Shown: positions 54,605-62,453 of the stretch, one piece after another
Layout of the letters: every line of letters begins with the position of its first letter
Position numbering within the stretch: the stretch's first letter is position 1
NCBI RefSeq assembly: GCF_004331435.1
Contig: NZ_SJKA01000003.1
Span: 496,001 to 560,000, forward strand
Direction of reading: 5' to 3'
Source of the DNA: Kribbella sindirgiensis
GTDB lineage: Bacteria > Actinomycetota > Actinomycetes > Propionibacteriales > Kribbellaceae
DNA: 64,000 nucleotides
Position numbers and translations under genes: made by a program
Notes under the pieces: generated by a model
Told to the model about the DNA's origin: nothing
The model's database searches: none
What the model saw: only the letters and a program-made list of their open reading frames with translations

Positions 54605-54856
54605 CTAGTCGTCGTCCTCGGCGGAGCGGGCCTGCTCGAGGCGGGTGCTGATCTTGGTGGCGCGGGTCTCGATCTTGCCGGCCAGCCGGTCGCGGGCGGC
54701 GCGGAGGACGAAGATCGACAGGATCGACGAGACGATCAGGGCCAGCAGCGCGATCGGCCAGATCGACAGCCAGGTGCGCAGTGCGAACCACAGCACCGCC
54801 AGGCAGACGGCGAACAGCGCCGCCCGCAGGCCGGTGTAGATCCCGAACTCCTTCAT
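54605..54856 (-). CDS. DUF4229 small membrane protein
   Basis: An 83-residue protein with two hydrophobic helices (GLRAALFAVCLAVLWFAL and WPIALLALIVSSILSIFVL). A basic/acidic tail follows (LRAARDRLAGKIETRATKIS and on to EQARSAEDDD). The pattern is that of DUF4229, an actinobacterial family of unknown role usually beside cytochrome c maturation or men genes. It begins 1 nt after the ccsB stop and is the last gene of the hemL operon. Confidence 0.8.
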   Translation of the reverse strand: MKEFGIYTGLRAALFAVCLAVLWFALRTWLSIWPIALLALIVSSILSIFVLRAARDRLAGKIETRATKISTRLEQARSAEDDD

Positions 54857-54857
54857 G

Positions 54858-55850
54858 TCAGACCCCGGCGTAGGAATGCAGGCCGGAGACCAGCAGGTTC
54901 ACTCCGACGAAGTTGAAGATGAAGACGAACCAGCCGACGATCGCGATCGTCGCGGCCCGGCGGCCCCGCCACCCGGCGGTCGCGCGGGCGTGCAGGTACG
55001 CGGCGTACACCACCCAGGTCACCAGCGACCAGACCTCCTTGGGGTCCCAGCCCCAGTACCGGCCCCAGGCGTGCTCCGCCCAGATCGGCCCGGCCACCAG
55101 TACACCGAACGTCCACAGCGGGAACGCGAACGCCAGCACCTTGTACGCCGTACCGTCCATCGCCTCCGCGCTCGGGAGGCGGCGCAGCGAGGCGGACATC
55201 GTGCCGCCGGCCAGCACGCGGCGCTCGGCGCGGGCCTTGACCAGGTACAGCACGGAGACCAGGCCGCCGACGGTGAACGCACCGCCGGAGATCGCGGCCG
55301 CGGACACGTGGATCACCAGCCAGTACGAGTGCAGCGCCGGAACGAGCGGACCGGCCGGCGTGTAGAGCGCCAGTGCGGCCAGACCGAGTACGGCGGCGAC
55401 GACGAACGTCACGCCGAGCCCGAGGTACTGCAGCTTGTAGCGCTGCACGAAGATCAGGTACACGATCGAGACCGCGAGCGACGCCGTGATGGAGAACTCG
55501 TACATGTTCCCCCACGGCACCCGCTCGGCCGCGAGTCCACGCGTCACCACACCGCCGAGGTGGAGCACGAAGCCCAACCAGGTCAGCAACAGCCCGATCC
55601 GGCTGGCCGCATCGAGCCGCTCAGACGCGGGCTCCTCAACGGTAGGAGCGTCGGGTACGTCGCCAACGCCGCCCGAGACGGTGGCGCCGTCAGAGGCGAC
55701 CAGCACCTCCTCCTTCACCGCGGCGGTCTTGGCGACCGCGGCACGACCGAGAGCCCACTCCATCGCGTGAGAAACCATCGCGAGGGCGTAGATGACCGTG
55801 GCCGTCGGGATCAGCAAGTTGGAGACTTGCGCGTAGGTCTCCGGGCTCAT
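54858..55850 (-). CDS. ccsB: Cytochrome c biogenesis protein CcsB/ResC
   Basis: A 330-residue heme-handling membrane protein of System II (CcsA/ResC type). The heme-binding tryptophan-rich signature is WGRYWGWDPKEVWSLVTW. Conserved His residues occur in LGFVLHLGGV, LHSYWLVIHVSAA and EHAWG. It moves heme across the membrane and, with ResB, attaches it to apocytochrome c. The ATG at 55850 overlaps the resB stop (ATGA). Confidence 0.93.
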   Translation of the reverse strand: MSPETYAQVSNLLIPTATVIYALAMVSHAMEWALGRAAVAKTAAVKEEVLVASDGATVSGGVGDVPDAPTVEEPASERLDAASRIGLLLTWLGFVLHLGGVVTRGLAAERVPWGNMYEFSITASLAVSIVYLIFVQRYKLQYLGLGVTFVVAAVLGLAALALYTPAGPLVPALHSYWLVIHVSAAAISGGAFTVGGLVSVLYLVKARAERRVLAGGTMSASLRRLPSAEAMDGTAYKVLAFAFPLWTFGVLVAGPIWAEHAWGRYWGWDPKEVWSLVTWVVYAAYLHARATAGWRGRRAATIAIVGWFVFIFNFVGVNLLVSGLHSYAGV

Positions 55851-57436
55851 GGCTGCTCCTGGGTGCTCGAGCTGGCGGGTTTCAAAGCTGTGGTGATGGC
55901 CTGGATCTCGTCGCCGAGGCCGCGCTCGGGGCCGCGGTCCAGACCGGCGACCTCGACAACGGTACGCCCGTCCTCCTCGCGGACCCGCACCCAGGTACGG
56001 CGCGGATGCACGAACAGCGAACCCATCAGGCCGAGGATCGCCAGCGAGATACCCGCCAGCGCGAGGCCGGTGCCCGGCGTGTGGCTGATCTGCAGCTTCA
56101 CCCACCGGCTGTAGCCGTCGAACGTGATCGACCCGGCCTTGTCCGGCAGTTGGGCGCTCTGGCCCGGCGCGAGCTGCAGCCGCCACTTGTCGCCGTTCTT
56201 CTGCTCGAACTGCGTGAGCTTCGACTTGTCCAGCTGGTACACCGACTCCGGCTTCCCGGTCTCGGGCTGCGGTCGGCCGTAGTACCCGGTCATCACCAGC
56301 GCCGGGTTCAGGTCGTCGGGGAACATCGACACCGGCCCGTTCTCGCCGATGAAGGCGGTCGGCAGGAAGAAGCCTTCGAACCCGAGCGTCTCCGGTCGCG
56401 CGTCCGGTGCCTTGATCACCCCGAACGACGCGAAGTTGCTGTCCTGCGGCAGGAACGGCGCCGGCCCGGAAAACGCTACATTTCCTTGGCCGTCGCGCAC
56501 CGTGACCCGGGGCGCGTACCCGTGCCCGAGCAGGTACACCGAGCTCCCGTCCAGCTTCAGCGGGTGGTTGACCTGGAGCTCGTACGACTTCTCCGGCGCG
56601 TCCGGTGTCTCCTGGTAGTCCAGCTGCGCTTTGAACTCCCGCGCCGCGCCCTTCTGCGGACCGTCCTCCTGGAACTTCACCTCGAAGTCCTTGACGGTCA
56701 GCGAGAACGGCGGCAGGTCGTCGTCACCGCTGAACGCGCGGCCCGGCGTGAAGTCGTCGTACTGCGCGACCGAGTTCGAGAAACCGTTGCCCACGACAAC
56801 CAGCACGCTGCCGCGGTAGCCGAACAGCGAGCCCCAGGCGACGCCGACCAGCGCCAGGATCAGTGAGAAGTGGAACAGCAGGTTGCCGGCCTCGCGCAGG
56901 TAGCCACGCTCCGCACCGACCGCGCCGTCGTACGCCTCGACGCGGAAACGGCGTTTCCGCAGCTCGCGGGTCGCGACCTCGAGGACGTCGCCGGCCTCGG
57001 AGAGCTCGAAGCGCTGGTACCCGGGCAGCCGGTTCAGGTTCCGCGGCGGCTTCGGCGGCCTGGCCCGCAAACCCTTCAGGTACACGGAAAGCCGCGGTAC
57101 GACGCAGCCGATCAGCGAGATGAACAGCAACAGGTAGATCGCCGAGAACCACGCGGACTTGTAGACGTCGAACAGCCCGAGCTTGTCGTACAGCGGGCCG
57201 AGCGTCTTGTGCGCCTCGAGGAAGTCCGAGACCTTGATCGGGTCGATCGGCGTCTGCGGGACGAGCGATCCCGGCACCGCGCCGAGCGCCAGCAGGAACA
57301 GCAGCACCAGCGCGGTCTTCATCGACGTCAGCTGCCGCCAGGTCCAGCGCAGCCAGCCGACCAGGCCGAGCGCCGGCGGGCCGGACGGTTCCTCCGGTCC
57401 GGAGGCCGCAGCAATGCGGTCCTTGACCTCTGACAT
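55847..57436 (-). CDS. resB: Cytochrome c biogenesis protein ResB
   Basis: A 529-residue System II partner of CcsB. Three N-terminal helices (TALVLLFLLALGAVPGSLVPQ; AWFSAIYLLLFISLIGCVVPR; LLFHFSLILALVGVAWGSLFG) are followed by a large extracytoplasmic domain (about residues 215-440). A last helix is GLALAGISLAILGLMGSLFV. TSMKTALVLL-LGAVPGSLVPQ is the family start. It begins 1 nt after ccdA. Confidence 0.93.
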   Translation of the reverse strand: MSEVKDRIAAASGPEEPSGPPALGLVGWLRWTWRQLTSMKTALVLLFLLALGAVPGSLVPQTPIDPIKVSDFLEAHKTLGPLYDKLGLFDVYKSAWFSAIYLLLFISLIGCVVPRLSVYLKGLRARPPKPPRNLNRLPGYQRFELSEAGDVLEVATRELRKRRFRVEAYDGAVGAERGYLREAGNLLFHFSLILALVGVAWGSLFGYRGSVLVVVGNGFSNSVAQYDDFTPGRAFSGDDDLPPFSLTVKDFEVKFQEDGPQKGAAREFKAQLDYQETPDAPEKSYELQVNHPLKLDGSSVYLLGHGYAPRVTVRDGQGNVAFSGPAPFLPQDSNFASFGVIKAPDARPETLGFEGFFLPTAFIGENGPVSMFPDDLNPALVMTGYYGRPQPETGKPESVYQLDKSKLTQFEQKNGDKWRLQLAPGQSAQLPDKAGSITFDGYSRWVKLQISHTPGTGLALAGISLAILGLMGSLFVHPRRTWVRVREEDGRTVVEVAGLDRGPERGLGDEIQAITTALKPASSSTQEQP

Positions 57437-57437
57437 C

Positions 57438-58181
57438 TCAGACCGCCGATCCGAAGTTGGCGACCCACTGCCGCAGGTCCGCGGTCATCGCATCCCACAC
57501 TCCCGTCAGCAGCAGCAGTCCCACCGCGATCATCAGTACGCCGCCGATCCTGATCACCAGCAGCTGGTGCTTGCGCACCCACGCCACCGCGGACAGCATC
57601 CGCCGGAACGCCAGCGCCGCCACGATGAACGGGATCCCGAGCCCGAGGCTGAACACCAGGGCCAGGGTCGCCCCGCGCCCGGTGCTGCCCTCGGTCGTGG
57701 CCAGCGTCATCACGGTCCCGAGCGTCGGACCGATACACGGCGTCCACCCGAAGCCGAACAGTACGCCGAGCAGCGGCGCCGCCGCGATCCCGACCGCCGG
57801 CACCCGGTGCACCCGCAGATCCTTCTGCAGGAACCCGAACCCGCCGAGGAAGACCAGTCCGAGGACGACGGTCAGCGCGCCGAGTACCCGCGTGATCGTG
57901 GTCTGGTGGTCGATCAGCAGGTCGCCCGCCGTACCGAACACCACGCCGGTGAGGATGAACACCGCCGAGAACCCGGCGACGAACAGCGCCGTACCGGCGA
58001 GCATCCGGCCGCGTTTCTCCGAGCCGAGCTCCGCCGCGGACAGACCGGTGACGTAGGACAGATAGCCGGGCAGCAGCGGCACGACGCACGGCGAGAAGAA
58101 CGAGATCGCACCGGCCAGCACCGCGATCGGCAGTGCCACCAGCATCGAGCCCGTCATCGACGAGGCGAACCACTCACCCAT
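57438..58181 (-). CDS. ccdA: Thiol-disulfide interchange protein CcdA
   Basis: A 247-residue six-helix membrane protein passing reducing equivalents outward. The redox Cys lie in FFSPCVVPLLPGYLSYVTGL and FGWTPCIGPTLGTV. It should reduce the TlpA-like lipoprotein encoded 4 nt upstream and so keep the CXXCH thiols of apocytochromes reduced. Length and motifs are typical. Confidence 0.94.
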   Translation of the reverse strand: MGEWFASSMTGSMLVALPIAVLAGAISFFSPCVVPLLPGYLSYVTGLSAAELGSEKRGRMLAGTALFVAGFSAVFILTGVVFGTAGDLLIDHQTTITRVLGALTVVLGLVFLGGFGFLQKDLRVHRVPAVGIAAAPLLGVLFGFGWTPCIGPTLGTVMTLATTEGSTGRGATLALVFSLGLGIPFIVAALAFRRMLSAVAWVRKHQLLVIRIGGVLMIAVGLLLLTGVWDAMTADLRQWVANFGSAV

Positions 58182-58185
58182 CAGC

Positions 58186-58746
58186 TCAACCGGCGTCCTT
58201 CACCATGCCGAGCAAGGTCTGCTTCGTGACTTCGCCGACGACGCGTCCCGCGACCTTGCCGTTCTTGTCGATCACCAGCGTGGTCGGGATGGCCTTCGGC
58301 GAGATCTGGCCGCGGAACCGCAGCAACGCCTTGCCGTTCGGGTCGTAGATGCTCGGGAACGGGACGCCGAACTCCTGCACGAACTTCTTCGCCGGCGCCG
58401 GGTCGAGGTCGCGGGTGTTCAGTCCGATGAACTGGACCGCCGACCCGAGCTCCTTCGACGCCGCGACCAGCTCAGGCGCTTCCTTGCGGCACGGCGGACA
58501 CCACGAACCCCACACGTTCAGTACGACGACCTTGCCGGTCTGCTCGGACAGCGTCCAGGTCGCGCCGTCGAGGGTCTTACCGGTGAGCTCGGGGGCCGGC
58601 TTCCGATCGCCCGCGGCGAATGTCGACACGTTGCCGTTGCCGCTGACGAAACCCGACTGGCCCTGGCGATTCTGCGCTGCCTGCTGACCGGAGCTGCACC
58701 CCGCGACGAGGAGCACTCCGGCAACCAGCAACGCTGTCCGGCGCAT
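58186..58746 (-). CDS. TlpA/ResA-like thioredoxin lipoprotein
   Basis: A 186-residue exported thioredoxin. The lipobox LLVAGC puts the lipidated Cys at 17. The active site is WGSWCPPCRKEAPEL (C83, C86). IPTTLVIDKNG has the cis-Pro. It probably reduces heme-binding thiols of apocytochrome c, as ResA does. The ATG shares an A with the phosphatase stop (TGATG). Confidence 0.93.
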   Translation of the reverse strand: MRRTALLVAGVLLVAGCSSGQQAAQNRQGQSGFVSGNGNVSTFAAGDRKPAPELTGKTLDGATWTLSEQTGKVVVLNVWGSWCPPCRKEAPELVAASKELGSAVQFIGLNTRDLDPAPAKKFVQEFGVPFPSIYDPNGKALLRFRGQISPKAIPTTLVIDKNGKVAGRVVGEVTKQTLLGMVKDAG

Positions 58747-59396
58747 CAGGCGCCTCCGACGAACTTCTTCGGGTTCTTGACCGGCAACAGATCCTTCGCG
58801 GGCTCGGAGTAGCCGACCGAGACGATCTGCTCGCCGTGGAAGGTGAACGAGGTCAGGCTGGCCAGGCTGCACTGGCGCTTGCGCGGGTCGTGGAACATCC
58901 GGCGGCCCTCGATCGCGGACCGGACGATCCAGATCGGCAGCTGGTGCGACACGATCAGCGCCTCGTGCCCGGCGGCTTTCTGCCGGGCGGTCTCGATCGC
59001 GTCCCGCATCCGCCGGACGAGCTGCTGGTACGGCTCACCCCAGGACGGCTTCCACGGGTTCCGCAGCAGCCACCAGGCGCTCGGGTTGCGCAGCGCGCCG
59101 TCGCCGACGCCGAACTTCTTGCCCTCGAACAGGTTCGCGGCCTCGATCACCCGCTCGTCGATGTCCGGCGTCAGGCCGAACACCTTGGCGATCGGCTCCA
59201 TCGTCTCCTGGGCCCGCTCCAGCGGCGAGCTGACCAGGTGCACGACGTCGCGGTCCTTGACGTGCTCCGCGACCCGGTCGGCCATCTGGCGGCCGAGCTC
59301 GGACAGGTGGAAGTCGGGGATCCGGCCGTAGAGCACGCCGGTCGGGTTGTGCACCTCGCCGTGACGCATCAGGTGCACGACCGTCGTTTCGGTCAC
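58746..59396 (-). CDS. Histidine phosphatase family protein
   Basis: A 216-residue protein of the phosphoglycerate-mutase-like superfamily. HLMRHGEVHNPTGVLYGR has the catalytic RHG. SSPLERAQET and LIVSHQLPIWIVRS hold the other active-site Arg and His. Its position between hemL and tlpA is conserved with M. tuberculosis (Rv0525), but the substrate is unknown. GTG start 10 nt after hemL, with GGGACAG before it. Confidence 0.9.
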   Translation of the reverse strand: MTETTVVHLMRHGEVHNPTGVLYGRIPDFHLSELGRQMADRVAEHVKDRDVVHLVSSPLERAQETMEPIAKVFGLTPDIDERVIEAANLFEGKKFGVGDGALRNPSAWWLLRNPWKPSWGEPYQQLVRRMRDAIETARQKAAGHEALIVSHQLPIWIVRSAIEGRRMFHDPRKRQCSLASLTSFTFHGEQIVSVGYSEPAKDLLPVKNPKKFVGGA

Positions 59397-59406
59397 CGCT
59401 GTCCCT

Positions 59407-60720
59407 TCAGTTCTGTACGGCGGCCGCCGCAGCAGCCGCTGGAGCCAGGGCGGACTCGAGCTCGGCCAGCGCGTCATCGTCGATGGCGGCGCTGACGAAC
59501 CAGGCCTCGAACGCGCTCGGTGGCAGGTAGACACCGGCGTCCAGCATGGCATGGAAGAACGCCGTGAACCGGGGCAGCACCTGGGCGTTCGCTCCGGCGA
59601 AGTCCCGGATCTCGGCAGGTCCCTCCGAGGACTCCACGAAGAAGACGCTGAAGAGGTTCCCGGCCGCCGAGATGACGTGCGGCACACCTTCCTTGTCCAG
59701 CGCGGTCGACACCAGGCGCTGGATGGTCAGCGAGGTCTCGTCGAGCTTGGCGTAGACCTCGTCGGTCGCCAGCCGCAGCGTGGTCAGACCGGCGGTGGTG
59801 GCGATCGGGTTCCCGGACAGCGTGCCGGCCTGGTAGACCGAGCCCTCCGGCGCCAGGTGGGACATGACATCGGCGCGACCGCCGAACGCCGCGGCCGGGA
59901 AGCCGCCGCCCATCACCTTGCCGAACGTCATCAGGTCCGGCCGGACGCCGTCGACGCCGTACCAGCCCGAGCGGGTGATCCGGAAGCCCGTCATCACCTC
60001 GTCGGAAATGAACAGTGCGCCGTTTTCCGTGCAGATCCGGGCGAGGAACCCGTTGAAGTCGTCGCGCGGCGGAACGACACCCATGTTGCCGGGCGACGCC
60101 TCGGTGATCACGGCCGCGATCTGGTCGCCGTACTCGGAAAACGCTGCACTCACGGCCGCCTGATCGTTGTACGGCAGCACGATCGTGTCCGCCGTGGTGG
60201 CCTCGGTGACGCCCGGCGTACCGGGGATGCCGAGCGTGAGGACGCCGGAACCGGCCTGGGCCAGCAGCGCGTCCACATGGCCGTGGTAGCAGCCGGCGAA
60301 CTTGACGATCTTGGCGCGCCCGGTGAACCCGCGGGCCAGCCGGAGCGCCGACATCGTCGCCTCGGTCCCGGACGACACCAGGCGGACCTTGTCCACCGGG
60401 GTCCGCGCGACGATCTCCTCGCCGAGCAGGACCTCGGTCTCGGTCGGCGTCCCGTACGACGTACCGCGGCCGACGGCGGCCTGAACGGCGGCGATCACCT
60501 CGGGGTGGGCGTGACCGAGCAGCAGCGGGCCCCAGGAACTGACCAGGTCGAGGTAGCGGTTGCCGTCGACATCGGTCATGTGACATCCGTCACCGGAGGC
60601 CATGAAGCGCGGTACGCCGCCGACGGCGCGGAACGCGCGGACCGGCGAGTTGACCCCGCCCGGGGTCACTGTGGAGGCTCTGGCGAAGAGTTCGGCGGAG
60701 TGTTCAGTGTGTGCGGGCAC
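59407..60720 (-). CDS. hemL: Glutamate-1-semialdehyde 2,1-aminomutase
   Basis: A 437-residue class III PLP aminotransferase making 5-aminolevulinate in the C5 heme pathway. [15 protein letters not shown] is the N-terminal signature, [21 protein letters not shown] binds the phosphate, and the PLP Lys is in [30 protein letters not shown] is conserved. GTG start; both a GGGAG site and a GAGAAT -10-like hexamer lie within 15 nt. It heads the seven-gene operon, tying heme supply to cytochrome c assembly. Confidence 0.95.
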   Translation of the reverse strand: MPAHTEHSAELFARASTVTPGGVNSPVRAFRAVGGVPRFMASGDGCHMTDVDGNRYLDLVSSWGPLLLGHAHPEVIAAVQAAVGRGTSYGTPTETEVLLGEEIVARTPVDKVRLVSSGTEATMSALRLARGFTGRAKIVKFAGCYHGHVDALLAQAGSGVLTLGIPGTPGVTEATTADTIVLPYNDQAAVSAAFSEYGDQIAAVITEASPGNMGVVPPRDDFNGFLARICTENGALFISDEVMTGFRITRSGWYGVDGVRPDLMTFGKVMGGGFPAAAFGGRADVMSHLAPEGSVYQAGTLSGNPIATTAGLTTLRLATDEVYAKLDETSLTIQRLVSTALDKEGVPHVISAAGNLFSVFFVESSEGPAEIRDFAGANAQVLPRFTAFFHAMLDAGVYLPPSAFEAWFVSAAIDDDALAELESALAPAAAAAAAVQN

Positions 60721-60985
60721 GGCCGCTATTCTCCCTTGCCGGTCCGGCGCCCCGACCGGCAGGGCCGGGCGGTTTTCCGGACCCGATCGTCCGCAAGGGG
60801 TTCACAGGCGCTTTGTTACGCGCCAGTATAGGTACCCGGTGACCGCACGTACACGGTCTGCGTCCGACGCGTAACCCACGCAACGGGGCGGACGTTAGAC
60901 CTATTACGACGGCAACCGACAAGACACAAGGACTGCCTGCAGCGTGGGGCCGGGCTGGTCGATGAGTCACGGAGGGGAATCATCG
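60721..60985. promoter_or_regulatory. Divergent control region hemL / transglycosylase
   Basis: A 265-bp non-coding stretch. GTTACGCG (60815-60822) and CGCGTAAC (60868-60875) form a perfect 8-bp inverted repeat 45 nt apart. A smaller dyad (ACCG/CGGT) lies between them. TATAGG at 60827-60832 is a possible -10 toward the transglycosylase. The distal half, 60876-60985, shows GGAGGGG before the ATG and otherwise nothing clear. Confidence 0.4.
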
Positions 60986-62350
60986 ATGGCGAAGGGCAAG
61001 CGCCGCGCCACGGGTAGCGGCTGGCGTCAGGTGGCGCCGCTGATCCCGCTGGCGCTGTTCGCGAGCGCGTTCACCGTCAGCGCCACGGACGACCCCGCGA
61101 TCGCCACGGCGTCGCTGGAGAACGGTCTGTCCGGGAACACTCCGGTCGTCGTGCCGAAGCAGCCGATCGCCTTCCCGGCCAACGTGCCGGTGCCGGGTAC
61201 GGTCGGCCCCGGCGTCGATCCTGGTGAGCAACCGACGCAGGTGGTCTCGGGTCTGTCCCGCAACGGCATCCCGAACGCCGCGCTCAAGGCGTACTCACGG
61301 GCCCAGCAAGTACTGGCCCAGGCGGACCCGGCGTGTCACCTGCCGTGGACGCTGGTGGCCGCGATCGGCCGGGTCGAGTCCAACCACGGCCGTTTCGGCG
61401 GCAACGCGCTGAACTCGCTGGGCGTCGCGGTCCCGGGCATCTTCGGCCCGCGGCTGGACGGTTCGTCCGGGACGGCCCGGATCTCCGACTCGGACGCCGG
61501 TTCGTTCGACGGCGACGGCGCGTTCGACCGCGCGGTCGGCCCGATGCAGTTCATCCCCGGCACCTGGCGAGCCATGGGTGTGGACGGCGACGGCGACGGC
61601 GTACGGAACCCGCAGGACATCGACGACGCGGCGATGTCGACAGGGGTCTACCTCTGCTCGGGCAAGACCGACCTGTCCAAGGCGAGCGACCTGAACGCCG
61701 CGGTCCTGCGCTACAACCACTCCCAGCAGTACGTCGACCTGGTGGTCAGCATCGCGAAGGCGTACGCCGGCGGCAGCTGGATCGCGGTCGGCAACGGCAC
61801 CGCGGGTGACGACGTGGACGAGGCCGGCGACCAGATCGGCGACTCGAAGATCGACGCCCCGTCGGACAAGGACCTGCCGGAGGCGATCGACATCCCGACG
61901 CCCACCGCGACGGCGACACCGACTCCGACGCTGACCGACGAGCGGGACGACCGGCCGACGGACAAGCCGACCGCGACACCGACGGCGACACCGAGCAGCC
62001 GGCCGACTGCGACGCCGACCTCGACGCCGACCACCTCGAAGCCGACCACGGCCAAGCCGACGGTTCCGACCACGACCACCCAGAAGCCGGGTCTCACCAG
62101 CCTGACGACGGCCGTCGGGGTCATCGTCGGCACGGTCGGCAGCACGCTGGCCGAGCTGCAGCAGGCCACGACGTACTGCCAGTCCGAGATGGCGAAGGTG
62201 ACGATCACCAAGCCGACCCAGACCCAGCTGCAGAACTGCGTGACCGCCTACCAGACCGGTGGCGCCAAGGCGGTCGACCAGGTCATCCGCGGTCTGCTGT
62301 CCGCCCTCGGACTGCTGGGCATCCTCGGTGGAGGCATCCTCGGGAACTGA
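60986..62350 (+). CDS. Secreted lytic transglycosylase-type murein hydrolase
   Basis: A 454-residue exported protein. An N-terminal hydrophobic segment (LIPLALFASAFTV) follows KGKRRATGSGWRQ. Residues ~110-265 form a soluble lytic transglycosylase (SLT-2) domain: LVAAIGRVESNHGRFGG with the catalytic Glu, then AVGPMQFIPGTWRAMGVDGDGDGVRNPQDIDDAA. A Thr/Pro-rich linker (about 300-370) with TPTATATP-type repeats follows. The last ~85 residues have two Cys and a Gly/Leu-rich end (LLGILGGGILGN). ATG at 60986 after GGAGGGG. It should cleave peptidoglycan during growth or division. Two hairpins follow. Confidence 0.87.
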   Translation: MAKGKRRATGSGWRQVAPLIPLALFASAFTVSATDDPAIATASLENGLSGNTPVVVPKQPIAFPANVPVPGTVGPGVDPGEQPTQVVSGLSRNGIPNAALKAYSRAQQVLAQADPACHLPWTLVAAIGRVESNHGRFGGNALNSLGVAVPGIFGPRLDGSSGTARISDSDAGSFDGDGAFDRAVGPMQFIPGTWRAMGVDGDGDGVRNPQDIDDAAMSTGVYLCSGKTDLSKASDLNAAVLRYNHSQQYVDLVVSIAKAYAGGSWIAVGNGTAGDDVDEAGDQIGDSKIDAPSDKDLPEAIDIPTPTATATPTPTLTDERDDRPTDKPTATPTATPSSRPTATPTSTPTTSKPTTAKPTVPTTTTQKPGLTSLTTAVGVIVGTVGSTLAELQQATTYCQSEMAKVTITKPTQTQLQNCVTAYQTGGAKAVDQVIRGLLSALGLLGILGGGILGN

Positions 62351-62362
62351 TCCCCCTAGACC

Positions 62363-62448
62363 GGCGCGCCTGCCCCCACCCCTCCCTAGGCGCGCCCCTG
62401 GCGACGCCACGGAGCACTCCCCCCCCCGCTTCGTGGCGTCGCCCTTTT
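62363..62448 (+). terminator. Tandem hairpins with T-tract after the transglycosylase gene
   Basis: GGCGCGCCT/AGGCGCGCC (62363-62396) is followed by GGCGACGCCACG/CGTGGCGTCGCC (62400-62443), a perfect 12-bp stem. TTTT follows at 62445-62448. The second is a classical intrinsic terminator and also faces the convergent protease gene. Confidence 0.85.
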
Positions 62449-62453
62449 AACGT

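Noticed and set aside
60721..60985. c-di-AMP (ydaO-type) riboswitch before the transglycosylase
   Set aside because: The context fits, but I could not find the conserved core segments (such as GGGUGAAUC and the terminal GUCAGCUAACC element).
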